NCBI GenBank assembly: GCA_014529385.2
Contig: CM043959.1
Coordinates: forward strand, 2,416,858 to 2,480,857
DNA length: 64,000 nt
Source: Adiantum capillus-veneris
Taxonomy: Eukaryota; Streptophyta; Polypodiopsida; Polypodiales; Pteridaceae
Reading direction: 5' to 3'
Both the position numbers and the translations under genes were made by a program. The notes under the pieces were generated by a model. That model made no database searches and was not told where the DNA came from. It worked only from the letters and a program-made list of their open reading frames with translations. Shown one piece after another: positions 22,861-33,089 of this stretch. Positions within the stretch are counted from its first letter, which is position 1; each line of letters opens with the position of its first letter.

Positions 22861-23204
22861 CCATCTTGAAGGATTTTAAAGAGGGTGGACAAGCACTTAA
22901 ATTTGTTATTTGCAAGATCATCTTGGTATTAAGACGTTTGAGCAGTGGTTACTCTTAGCACCTCCAAACGACGTAGGTTGTGGTCTGGGGGGCGTTTGAT
23001 TGTAAAAGGTCTCTTTATCTCTTGGCCCGAACCTTTTTAGGTTACGTGGGAGGAGTGATGAGGGAGTCGTTGAACAACTCATGGTCGGGACTTGGATGGT
23101 TATTTGCGGGGGGAGTGTTCATCGGAAGCTTTATGTTACTATGTCTTGTAACATGCATATGTGAGCATTTGTGTTGCATTGTGATGTGCCAACCACTGAA
23201 TATT
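22861..23204. other. Gypsy interior/3' UTR, no gene
   Basis: The sequence joins the gag remnant to the tandem repeats. No pol domain is recognisable, so several kilobases of the element were deleted here. Confidence 0.5.
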
Positions 23205-23556
23205 CCTTATTGGATGAGATTTTTCTGGGAAGCCAACGACCCAAGATATAGAGTTCCAATTTGGAATGAGACTCCTTATTGGATGAGATTTTTTCGGGAA
23301 GCCAACGACCCAGGATATCGAGAGTTCCAATCTGGAATGAGACTTCTTATTGGATGAGATTTTTCTGGGAAGCCAACGACCCAGGATATCAGGAGTTCCA
23401 ATCTGGAATGAGACTCCTTATTAGAGGAAATTTTTTTGGGAAGCCAACGACCCAAGATATCAAGAGTTCCAATCTGAAATGAGACTCCTTATTGGATGAG
23501 ATTTTTCTGGGAAGCCAACGACCCAAGATATCAAGAGTTCCAATCTAGAATGAGAA
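23205..23556 (+). repeat. Five tandem copies of a 69-71 bp unit
   Basis: Units start at 23205, 23274, 23345, 23416 and 23487. Each contains CTTATTGGATGAGATTTTT, GGGAAGCCAACGACCC and GAGTTCCAATCTGGAATGAG. They lie about 130 bp upstream of the polypurine tract, in the 3' UTR of the gypsy element. Confidence 0.95.
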
Positions 23557-23675
23557 AACTAATTGTCCCTTGGAATGTCCCTTGGAATGTCCCTCGGAAT
23601 GACCCTCTGAAATTTTTGAGCTAACTTGAGTTGTTTTGCAGATATGTTGTAATCGCGGATGATTACTTTCTTTCA

Positions 23676-23686
23676 AGAAGGGGGGG
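23676..23686 (+). other. Polypurine tract of gypsy element
   Basis: AAGAAGGGGGG directly precedes the TGTCCC start of the 3' LTR, the expected plus-strand primer position. Confidence 0.75.
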
Positions 23687-24375
23687 TGTCCCAAATTGCT
23701 GATGTGTCAAGCCACTGAAGAACGGAGCCAACCTGCAGATTCTGGCCGAGAAGCCTCAACCCTAGAAGCAACAGCAACAAAAGAAGTTTCGCCAACTTGC
23801 AAAGTTTGGCCAAGTGACCTATTTTTAAACAAGAGTTCACACCAACATAGGGAACCCCATTCGATGGGACCCAAGGGACCTAAAGCCCTTAAAATAAAAC
23901 GAGACCACAGACACTCAGTCTCTTGCCTAAAAGGTGATGACATGGCAGCTGTACGGACGCTCGTGATTTACGTTGATGACATGGCAGGTTGTATGAACTT
24001 CCGTGAATTGCGCTAGTAGGTGCTGATGTAGCAATTGTACGGAATTCCCTGTTTTGCGCTGACAGCTTTTGGGGAAGATGTTTTTGGACCATATGCTTTT
24101 GAGTTTGAAGCTTTTCATGTAGCTGCTTTTCATAGGCCAAGGGTCTTTGAATATATGGCATGGGCTCAATCTTTGGGACGCTCCCACGTGGAAGAGTCTA
24201 GAGTACCGGCGTTGTACTGAGTTCAAGCATTATAAAGAAATACCGAAAGGGGTGCCAAGGTTTGGGGCCATGCTCTCTTGGGGTGGAATTCCGCCACTCC
24301 CCGTCTCGTGTGTTGTGCATCTCTTTCAGTTCAGTTGGTGCTAAAAGTCTGTTCAGTCTTTTCTTTTCCATTGGC
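23687..24375 (+). repeat. Gypsy 3' LTR
   Basis: Starts TGTCCCAAATTGCTGATGTG after a polypurine tract. It contains repeats of TGACATGGCA (about 23937, 23977) and the family segment GAAATACCGAAAGGGGTGCC (about 24237) followed by TTTGGGGCCATGCTCTCTTGG. Its 3' limit is approximate because the terminal CA was not clearly found. Confidence 0.7.
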
Positions 24376-24694
24376 ATGTGGTGTCCGTCTCATGACATGT
24401 GACGTTAGCAATTGTCCGCAAAAAAACGTTGTAAATTGCGGGCGTCGATACAACTTGCCACATCATGAGGGCTACGCAATTTTAGGACCTTGCTTTTCTT
24501 TTAAAATGTTTTAGGCCCCTCGGCTAGGTTCCATAAGTTGGTATGGGTTAGGTTTTTAAACATAACCCCTTCCAGGCCACTTCGCCATAAATTGCAAGTT
24601 GGTAAAACTTCTTTCTCCTGTTTCGCGAGGGTTTTCGTCCCTTCTGTACGAGTTTTGTGTCCTTTAGGCCATGCCTCATCATCACTTTGTGACA
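24376..24694 (-). repeat. Inverted gypsy LTR fragment
   Basis: Read on the minus strand from 24694 it starts TGTCACAAAGTGATGATGAGG, the family LTR start, and continues for about 300 bp. It therefore faces the element on its left. About 100 bp of its former interior (24695-24791) remains before the next LTR. Confidence 0.6.
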
Positions 24695-24791
24695 ACATTT
24701 GTGCAAAATGCAAGCACAGGTGATTTCTTTTAGAGAGAAACCCTTGCTTTGTAGCTAATGAGCATGGCCCGGAGCTGTTACAAACTTGAAA

Positions 24792-25115
24792 TGTCACAAA
24801 CTGATGACGTGGCAATGCCCTGGCACACACACACGGGTGATGTGGCAAACAGTAAGGATTCTCGACATTTACGTTGACAGGTTGACGCAACAGCTGTACG
24901 GAATCACGCGATATGTGTTGATTGCTGACGTGGCAGCGTACTGACAAGCTGAAGTTGCAATATACAGACGCCCGCTTTTTGCGTTGACATCAGTGCACGG
25001 AATTTTGCTTTTAGCGCTAGCAGCTTTTAGAACAAGTTTCTTTTGATTTTGAAAGCTTTTGGGGCTCTACTTTTAGCATCCCTTGTAACTCTTTATAAGT
25101 GACCCTAGGGGCTCA
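24792..25115 (+). repeat. Gypsy 5' LTR, truncated after the promoter
   Basis: Starts TGTCACAAACTGATGACGTGG and follows the 3' LTR at 33090 closely through GCTTTTGGGGCTCTACTTTT, CTCTTTATAAGTGACCCTAGG and GGCTCACTC. There it passes directly into gag. The rest of the LTR, the primer-binding site and the leader are absent. Confidence 0.85.
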
Positions 25116-26530
25116 CTCGGCCTACAGAGTATGAACTTCAAGAGATGCAATGTCGACAGCAGGTTGACGAGTGCACAAAGCATACGATTCAGTTTGCGAA
25201 AGATCCTCAGTTTGCAAAATCTTTGTCTCAACAATCCATCGTTGAAGTGCACACTCAGTTGCAGAAAGCCACTGAACCACCGATCAAACCGGTAATCAAG
25301 AAACCTCCTTCTCCGAGGATGTTTAAAGAACAAGAACTTCAAGAGGTGGTTCAGACCCAGATCAGTCAGCTTTTGGGCACGAAGAATAATTCGAAAAAGC
25401 AATTAAAAAAGCGCAAGAAGGGGACTAACTACCTTGGTCATTTGGGCCGTCAATCTTCTTTTGCATCTGCAAGAAAGCAAAAGAAGCGTGTATGCTTTGA
25501 AGGACTACCCAATTCTTCTTCTTCCTCTTCTTCCAACAGTTCTTCTACCTCTTCCGACTCGAGCGAGGAGGACAGAAAGGGCAAAACGAGAAGCAAAAAG
25601 CAAAGCTTCAAAAAGAGCAAGAAAAGGGCAAAGAAATTCAGATTCCGACCAGATATACGGAGGAGTCATCCTCTGACAGTTCAAACTCCAATGACCACAT
25701 GTTTTATGAGAAGAAGAAGCACTTCTACAGAGCCAACCAATATGACTTCCTCGAAGACAAGAGCAAGAAAACAAAAGAATTTAAAGAAGGTGGACAATCA
25801 ATAAAATTTGAATCCTTTTCTGGATTTTGAGATTCTCCGAGGGCTTTGGCCTTCATCCAACAGTTTGCCATAGCCTTCTCTGGAGGGCACTACTCAAAGC
25901 ACTCCAAGATCAGGAGGGTTGCATCTTTTCTCAAAGGAAATGCTCAAACATGGTGGTCCACTCTTCTTCTGAGGAAAGAAGCTCCATTCAAGTGGTTGAA
26001 TTTCAAACGGCTCTTTATTTCTTCTTCGTTGACCTGGGAGTACGAACGGGATGTAAGAACCGCTTGGAACCATCTTCGGATGGCCAAGGGAGATTCTTTG
26101 GTTGCTTATTGCGAGAGATTTTGGGACTCTTTTCTACCAACCTCTTCATTTAAGGTCACCTTTAAGGAACAGATTGAGCAGTTTTGCTGCAGACTCCTTA
26201 CAGAGATCCGAGATTATTGCCTTGAACAAAAGTCTAAGTCTATTCAAGAATTAATGGGTCATGCAAAACGGGGTTTCTCGATACATTCAGGGAATTTGAC
26301 TTACACCACTAATGAGATCTTGACTTACAGGACCAAACAAACCTCCAACAATGAAAGTAGAAAGAAAAAGAGTTCCCAAGAAAAGAAGGATACACGACCC
26401 CGACTGACTCTTCGAGAAAGGGCTAACTATCTCAAAGAGGGAAGTGTTTTGGTTGCGGGGAACAAGGGCACATCTTTGCAGAGTGCTCCAAAAAGGCACA
26501 ACAAGCATAGGTTGAAGACAGGCTAGAGAT
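25116..26530 (+). pseudogene. Chromovirus gag (two frames plus zinc knuckle)
   Basis: The first frame (25145-25804) has an acidic/Ser-rich stretch (NSSSSSSSNSSSTSSDSSEE) followed by Lys-rich sequence. A stop and frameshift lead into 25846-26526, the gag core: MAFIQQFAIAFSGGHYSKHS, YLKGNA-like FLKGNAQTWWSTLLLRKEAP, TAWNHLRMAKGDSLVAYCER and FCCRLLTEIRDYC. A CCHC zinc knuckle (C-x2-C-x4-H-x4-C) is intact at 26445-26486, but in another frame than the preceding core. Gag packages the element RNA. Two shifts make it non-functional. The partial copies at 22.4, 35.0 and 35.5 kb belong to the same family. Confidence 0.85.
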
Positions 26531-26567
26531 TTCTAGAGCAGCCGAGGAACGTGGTAGAAAAGGCAAG

Positions 26568-26893
26568 ATGAAAGCAGGACTGGTACCAGATTGCATGGGT
26601 ACTAACCCAAGCCAGATAGATGAAAGTACAGAACTTTGCCGAGCTTGGGGCAAAGTGAAAGATCAAGAAGCCCTTATCTTTTTCGATGGAGGAGCCAAGG
26701 CCAACTTCATTTCACCTAAATTGGCGGCGCGGCTCGAGATTACACGCAAGATGGGACCATTAGCAGAGGCAGTTCTAGCGGCGCTCGGATGGGATATAGC
26801 CATTACGCCTGTCATTGGCAAACTTCGTTTGCATTGTCAGGGGTATTTAGGGCACGAGGACTTTACATCATGCCTTTGGAAGAGTGTGATGTC
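26568..26893 (+). pseudogene. Chromovirus aspartic protease, active site altered
   Basis: The frame contains ALIFFDGGAKANFISPKLAA, the retropepsin active-site region. The usual D-[ST]-G is DGG here, and a substituted middle residue would be expected to impair activity. HEDF..CLWKS-like sequence leads to the conserved CDVLLG, reached in the next frame, where the hAT-like element is inserted. Protease would cleave the gag-pol polyprotein. Confidence 0.75.
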
Positions 26894-26901
26894 CTCCTAG
26901 G

Positions 26902-27728
26902 CAGGGTTGTTCTTGTCCGTCGTACGGCTCGTCCCGTCTCGTCCCGTTCGGTGTCGTCCCGTCCAGCATTCCCGTCCGTTCCGTCCGGCCAATTTTTAGT
27001 TTGTTTGACCGGCTTAAAAACGTTGACTGTGCTTTTGACTGCAAGGAATTTACGTGACTTTTTGGCATAGGATCCCTCCTAGGATCCCCCCCCTCACCTC
27101 CCACATGCCTTTAGCATTGCTTTGGATTCCATTAGCTCCTCTCTCTCCCTCTCCCTCTCACATTGCTTTGGATTCCATTAGCTCCTCTCTCTCCCTCTCC
27201 CTCTCTCTCATTGCTTTGGTCCTTTACCTTGGATTCCATTAGGGCCTAGGCTCCTCTCTCTCTCTCTCTCTCTTCCTCTCATCTAACTCTCTCTTGTGTT
27301 CAAGCCTCAAGGGAAAGTGTGTACACTCTAAATCTATATAAGGATGCCCTCTTTCTCTTCTTCTCCATTATGTTCCAACTCAATGCTCAAGCTCATGAGT
27401 CATTCTCAAGCTCTCAAGCTCTCCATTCCTCCATGAAGCATTCCGCCATAGCTCTCAAGCTCTCCATTCCTCCCTCATAGCTCTCTATGAAGCATTCCTC
27501 CACAGCTCTCAAGCTCTCCATTCCTCCCAAGCTCTAGCCTCTCCATTCCTCCCTCAAGCTCTCCATTCCTCCATGAAGCATTCCTCCATAACTCTAGGGT
27601 TAAGAATTGCGTGTTTTTATTTTTGAACGTACGTAACCATGTCGTACGACATAAAATTTTCTAGTTCGATGAGTACCGTACGTCTTCGTACGTGGACAAA
27701 ACGTACGTGACCGTACGAGACCACCCTG
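26902..27728. mobile_element. Non-autonomous hAT-like element (827 bp)
   Basis: Ends are CAGGGTTGTTCTTGTCCG at the left and its imperfect inverse GTACGAGACCACCCTG at the right. Both flanks carry the perfect 8 bp duplication CTCCTAGG (26894-26901 and 27729-27736). CAGGG ends with 8 bp duplications are diagnostic of the hAT superfamily. Subterminal GTACG/CGTACG motifs are dense (26930, 27630-27717). The interior holds CT-rich repeats around TTTGGATTCCATTAGCTCCTC (27115-27250) and repeats of AAGCTCTCCATTCCTCC (27410-27580). There is no transposase. Removing one duplication and the element restores a continuous pol reading frame (CDVLLG to GVPW), confirming the boundaries. Confidence 0.92.
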
Positions 27729-27736
27729 CTCCTAGG

Positions 27737-28226
27737 AGTCCCTTGGTAGCGTAAGAACAACGCCGTGGTTGACTATCGAGCCAAGGAAGCAATTTTGACA
27801 AATGAAAAGGACCGAAAAATTGTGCTTGATGTAAAACTGAAGGGCGAGTCCATCCCTATTGTATCGGCTTCCGCCATTTCCAAATTAATAAAATCCAGTC
27901 TCTTTGTTTACTCGATCTATTTGAAAGAGTTGAATGATGAACACGGAACGAACATGTCTGAACGTGACAAAGAACGCCAAGATTTTCTCCACACAATGTT
28001 GATTGTTTCTTTGAAGGCTTGCAAGGTGAGTTACCCCCATCTCGTCCTGAGGATCACACTATTGATCTGATTCCTGGAAGCACATCATCGAACCGGCCAC
28101 CTTATCGTGTTAGCCGAGCCCTGAATGAAGAGATCATGAACCAAGTGAAAGACCTTGAAAAGGGTCTTGTCCAACTGAGTACTTTACCCTATAGCTCTCC
28201 GGTGTTGATATTAAAGAAAGACGGTG
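27737..28226 (+). pseudogene. Chromovirus pol linker and start of RT
   Basis: Continues the protease frame after the hAT-like insertion: NAVVDYRAKEAILTNEKDRK, then SASAISKLIKS, PSRPEDHTIDLIPGSTSSNR, RVSRALNEEIMNQVKDLEKG and PYSSPVLILKKDGG. This is the usual approach to the gypsy RT (DH.I.L.PG..P....Y.......I...V..LL..G.I..S.SPYssPvl.vkKKDG). A frameshift lies near 28020-28035. It is cut after KKDG by the next insertion. Confidence 0.85.
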
Positions 28227-30372
28227 GTGCATCCAAAGTGGGTCGACCATAGAAGATGGCATGGGCAGGTAGGTATGTGCAGGCTTGTAGCTGCATGGCA
28301 AAGAGCAGGAGCAGCTACAAAGATCCTGGGCAGACAGGTAGCAACAGATGTGTATGGCTAATGCGGTTTATAGGCCAAGAAGGGCTCCAGAAAGGTCTAA
28401 TTTGGATGGCGGATGAAAGAGGTTTAAGGTGCAGTCTTTTTGCTTGGAAAGGTAGAGCTTGAGTTGCTGAAGGAGCAGGTCTAGACGGCTCATCAAACAG
28501 AGCTACAGAGCCCAAAATATTTGAGTTTGAAGGTTTAGGGCATTGCAAATTTGAGACGGGCAGGCATGATGGAGCCATTTGGTCGAAGCCGGTTTGAAGT
28601 TATAAATGCGTAGTGCTTGATTTGTGGAGCCTGGTGGTCTTTTCAGATTGGCAATCGGAGTCACGGATATGAAGATACAAGGCTTGGAAGTTTTGTCGGG
28701 GGTTGGGTCTGTGCCAATTTGACCGCATTGGAAGGTGTGCCACCATTCATTTTTTGGGCACTTGTCCAAATTCAAGAAGATAGAGCATACCGTGTGAAGT
28801 CAGCAGGAAGTCACGGCTTGTCAATCGGACTCCCGGTTGTTGAGTCACGACCTGGTAAAGTTGGATACACTTGGCGGTGAGGAGGTCATAGATGTTTTTT
28901 TCCATTTTCCACGGCCTCGGTTGGCAAGCTTGGAATTCTCGAAATTGATTTGAAGTCGGAAACGAGGAGCAATTGATTTGAAGTCGGAAACGAGGAGTTT
29001 TGGCGGTTCTTTACGGCTTGGTTATCAGAGCTTTGAGCAGACACCAGCAAGAGATCGAATGGGGGAGGAAAAATTGGGGTTTTTTTGGTTTCATTGGTGA
29101 AATGTTGGGAGTTTGGAGGCCAAGGCCCTTTCTAGCCGCCACGTGGCGATGACAAGAACCCACATGCGAGGACAAAGTAGAGGAAGCAAGGGTATGTAGG
29201 GCGCAGAGCGGAGCACTTGGGGAGTGTACAAGAGAGAAAGAAAGAGAGCTCTCTCTCGGCGACTATGGCGTGGCTACTCTAGCACTACGTGAGCTCTGCT
29301 CGCAGCATTGCTAGCGGCAGCTTTGCCCAGTTGGTGGCGCGGCAATGGCCAGCGACCGACGGCGGCGATGAAAGATGTTGACGTGGCAGGTTTGCTCCTT
29401 GGGCGCTTTTCTATGGAATCCGAAGGCCGTCCCCCCACCATTTCTTTTGAAGGAAAAAAGGGAGGGCACTAGCGACCTCGCTAGTCCCCCCTCCCTCTTT
29501 GAGGTGGTTGAGTAAGAGAGAGAAGGTGAAGTGCTTTTTCCCCAGGTGAACCAGTGAGAGAACTAGAGGCACTAAGGGGTCAATTTCAAGGCAAATCAAT
29601 GCCAGCTCCAAGGCCAAGCTGGGCAGACAAAGCCAGACCAAGGAGGGTAAGGGGCGGTCAAAGCTAGTCAAAGGCCCATTGGAGGGGCAGATTCAAAGTT
29701 GAAAAGGGACAATAAAATATATATTAAAAAAATGTCTACGGGCGCTAGTGCACCCCCCTTCAAGAGAGCAGGTGAAGTCTCCAAGTTCGCAAAAGGAAAC
29801 AAATCCCATGCAAACCTTCTAATTAGCAAAGGGACAAGTATCCGGTGCTCCCCAATTTACGAAATAAGGGTGAGCTCTCCTATAAATGTCAAAAGATGGC
29901 CCATTTTTGGGGCTTTTTTGCATAGTGAAAGCTTGTAGATACTCGGTGTGGAGTTGTTTTGTATTGAAGCTTGCCATTGGTGCTTTGGAATGTTTGTACT
30001 ATCCCTCTCCTAAGTAATACTAAGCTGTTGTCCCACCTCTTGGTGTCGTCTCTCCCCTTCCCCTTCCATTTTTTTTTTCTCTGTGCATGTTGGTGCTTGC
30101 GAAGGTGTGTGCCCACAGATCGTTGTGTAAGGCAAAGAGGACAAGATTAGAGTGTTGTGTGAGTCGGAAGAGGTGAGTTGAGTAGTTGGGGTGCGTTCGG
30201 ACTGAATAGTGGTTTTGCAGAGCAGGAAATATTGTTTTGTGTGCAAGGATTATTCCATGAGTGCAAATTGGTCGATTTGAAGGTGTTATCTGAGAGGTTA
30301 GGGGTGTTGTGGATACCTGAGCTATAGGGAAGCATTGTGTTGTGTGTTGGGTGTGTTCCCCATTCCCCCTCT
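28227..30372. mobile_element. Unidentified 2.1 kb insertion in chromovirus RT
   Basis: The RT sequence stops after KKDG (28225) and resumes at [13 protein letters not shown] (30373), so the DNA between was inserted. No coding domain is recognisable. There is a possible degenerate primer-binding site TGGTTATCAGAGC at about 29019-29031, which would make 28227-29018 an LTR-like unit starting TGGTGCATCC, but no second copy and no clean target duplication were found. A 27 bp unit (AATTGATTTGAAGTCGGAAA plus GAGGAG) is repeated in tandem at 28944-28997. Class unknown. Confidence 0.6.
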
Positions 30373-31400
30373 CCAATGGATCTTGGAGAATGTGCATTGA
30401 TTATAGAGCTCTCAATAAAATCACTATCAAAAATAGAATACCGATTCCAAGGATCGATGATATTCTTGACCGACTTAAAGGATCCTCTTGTTTCAACAGG
30501 ATTGATTTGAAAAGCGGATATCATCAGATCAAAATCGCTCCGGGAGATGTCTACAAGACGGCCTTTTTTTGCACAAGTTTCGGTTTGTATGAATTTTTGG
30601 TGATGCCTTTTGGCCTTGCCAATGCTCCAACGACTTTCAACCGAATGATGAATAGAATTTTCCGAGAGCACTTTCTTTGATGATATTATAGTTTTCTCCA
30701 AGGATGAAGCAGAACATCTACACCGTCTGCTACAGTTCTTTCAGGCATTGTGTGATCACAAATTAGTTATCAATGTAAAAAAAAGTGATTTTTTCTTGCT
30801 AGAGATACACTTTCTGGGACACATCGTCACAGCGGCAGGAGTACAGATGGACCTGGCCAAGATTGAGACTATCCGCGATTGGCCAGATTTGAAGAATTAG
30901 AAGCTTCTTGAGCTTGTGTTCATACTACTGGCGGTTTATCCGAAAGTTTGCAGAGGTAGCTTCCCCTTTGCACATATTGACTTAGAAAGGAGTTCCTTTC
31001 TTGTGGGGATCGATAGAGGTGATTGCCTTTGAGACGCTTAAAGAAAAACTAACTACTGGACCAATGTTGACTTTGCCGGACTTGCAAAAGTCATTTAAAG
31101 TATATTGTGATGCTTGTGGTCGTAGTCTGGGAGAGTCTTAATACAAGAAGGCATGTGATTGCCTATGAAAGCCGATTGTTTTCAAGGCCAAAATTGACAT
31201 CACAGATTTATGAGAGAGAGCTATTGGCAGTGATCCATGCTCTTACTCAATAATGGCGATATTACCTACTCGGAGTCGATTTCACGGTCTTTACTGATCA
31301 TCAGAGTTTACGCTACTTGTCATAGAAGCAGCTTTCGAAAAAGTAGATGCGGTGGTCTAACATCTTGTCACATTTTCACTTTCAGATTGTCCATGTTCAG
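30373..31400 (+). pseudogene. Chromovirus reverse transcriptase and RNase H
   Basis: RT motifs: [31 protein letters not shown] (catalytic Asp), [20 protein letters not shown], and after a one-base shift near 30675 the DDIIVFS box. Then ALCDHKLVINVKKSDFF and HFLGHIVTAAGVQMD (connection), followed by RNase H traces (YCDACG, FTDHQSLRYL-like) in several frames up to 31400. Multiple stops follow 30900. The enzyme would copy the element RNA to DNA. Confidence 0.88.
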
Positions 31401-31411
31401 GGACATAAAAC

Positions 31412-31890
31412 TTGGTCGCAGATGTATTGTCTCGGAAGACCCTAGTCTTGGCAATTTTTGCGATTCATCATAGAAGCTTCGAGGATATGGTTGATCAGTA
31501 CGCCACATATCCGGATTTTTCAGATGTATTCACTCGAATACAGAATGGGGAGGTAGTAAGCGGATATTCCATACGGGATGCCTACTTGATGAAAAAAACG
31601 ATGTTGTGCGTCACACAACCGTTGAGGGAAAAGGTTTTGACTGAGTGCCATTGTCCACCTTATACGGGTCACTGCGGCATCGACACCACCTTGAAAGGTG
31701 TAGAGCGTTACTTCTTTTGGCCGAGACTCAAGAAGGATGTGGACGTCTTACATCTCTGATTAGAAGACTCAATGGGAATTTTTTTTGCCTTTGGGTGAAT
31801 TTACCTTCAATAACATGATTCACTCTTCAACGGGGAAGGCGCCATTTGAGACATTGAAGGTGCTCCAAAGGTTCTACCCTTAGCACGAAA
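31412..31890 (+). pseudogene. Chromovirus integrase, zinc domain with core deleted
   Basis: The 31412-31759 frame contains VADVLSRK, then CVTQPLREKVLTECHCPPYT with GHCGIDTTLKGVERYFFWPR, the H2C2 zinc-binding domain of Ty3 integrase. It then jumps to a fragment of the C-terminal part (FNNMIHSSTGKAPFE, about 31808-31850), so the DDE catalytic core is deleted. Confidence 0.85.
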
Positions 31891-32475
31891 GATAAGATTT
31901 TTGAAGCGGACGAGTATACGAGGGACTTGGACATTGCTTTTACCAAGGTCCAGGAGGCTTTAGCAAAATCTCAAGAAAAAGACATAAGAAAGCAGCAGAT
32001 CGACATTGACGAGATTTGAAATTAAAGGAAGACGATTGGGTGCTCTTACGTTTTGAGAAGGCACGCCCAAGAAAACGAAAGGGAAAGGAGCGGCTTTTTC
32101 CAAAGCTTAGCATGAGATATTATGGCCCTTTCCATATAAAAGAAAAGATAAATGATGTCTCCTTTAGACTCAAACTGCCCGATACTTTGAAGATTCACAA
32201 TGCATTCAATGAGTCTGTTGAAGCCTTTTAAAGGTGATGTGCCAATTGATGGGGAGCCTGATGAGCAACCCGAAGTGGAGGAAAGCGAGGAGACACTCGT
32301 TCCAGAACAAATTTCGGCACACAAGGACGGATAGATAAAAGGTAAAGTGATTAGGCGGTTCTTGGTTAAATTCAAGAACTATTGTGCATTGGATGCGAAG
32401 TGGATGTAGGAGGAGGACCTAGCAGATACTCCTCAGATTTTGGAACTTTACCTTGAAGTATTCGGTTTAGCATAG
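31891..32475 (+). pseudogene. Chromovirus integrase C-terminus with chromodomain
   Basis: Sequence includes EDDWVLLRFEKARPRKRKGK, FPKLSMRYYGPFHIKEKIND, SFRLKLPDTLKIHNAF (the GPY/F module, GPFxI..K....Y.L.LP......H..F) and then, past a stop, a chromodomain-like end VIRRFLVKFKNYCALDAKWM with EEDLA. Chromodomains on integrase direct chromoviruses to modified chromatin. The domain is interrupted by stops at about 32332 and 32408. Confidence 0.8.
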
Positions 32476-33089
32476 TCTACTCCGATAGAACCTTGAATTC
32501 GGCAAGGGTGAATCTAGTGCAGCAGGTTTACACAAGAGGGGAGTCACTCCGCTCCTTTGTCAACAGATTACCCCGATTTGTGAATAAGGTCACTGATGTT
32601 CCCTTTGGGTTTCAGGGATATCAATTGGCTGACCAGTATTCTGTTGTATGACTTTATGACACGGAATTCCTGAAAATGAATATGATTGATTTGTACTCTC
32701 TCATTTGAATTGTTTGAGTTCAGGAATTGAAAGATGAAATGAGTGTAGCATTTCGGTCTCATAAATCTCTATAGACATGATTGCAACAAGGATTAGTTAA
32801 TCGCGGATCAGTGAGGTCTGGAATGGATCTAGATGCGATTACTAAATATGTTGTTCATGGTCATGGTTTGAGATTTAAAATGATTTTTTCTGTGATTTTT
32901 CATGTGATGTATTGTGATGTTGAGTGATGTCCTGTGATGTGACTGTCGTTTAAAGTTTTGTACAAGTGCTAGATGTGTTGTGTCTAGTGCGTCGGTACTA
33001 ACCGTCAGTGTCTACTAAGATAGTTTATGGCCTCTGTATGTTTTGCAGGCGTAATCGAGGGTGATTACAATTCTTTCAAGAGAAGGGTA
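32476..33089 (+). other. Chromovirus 3' UTR and polypurine tract
   Basis: No gene. It ends in CAAGAGAAGGG (33078-33087), the polypurine tract immediately before the 3' LTR. TGTGATGT repeats occur around 32905-32945. Confidence 0.65.

Noticed and set aside
23205-23556. CRISPR-like repeat array
   Set aside because: Units are contiguous 69-71 bp tandem copies without unique spacers, in a plant retrotransposon.
28227-30372. Helitron
   Set aside because: No TC start, no CTRR end with hairpin at an A/T insertion site, and no Rep/helicase coding sequence.
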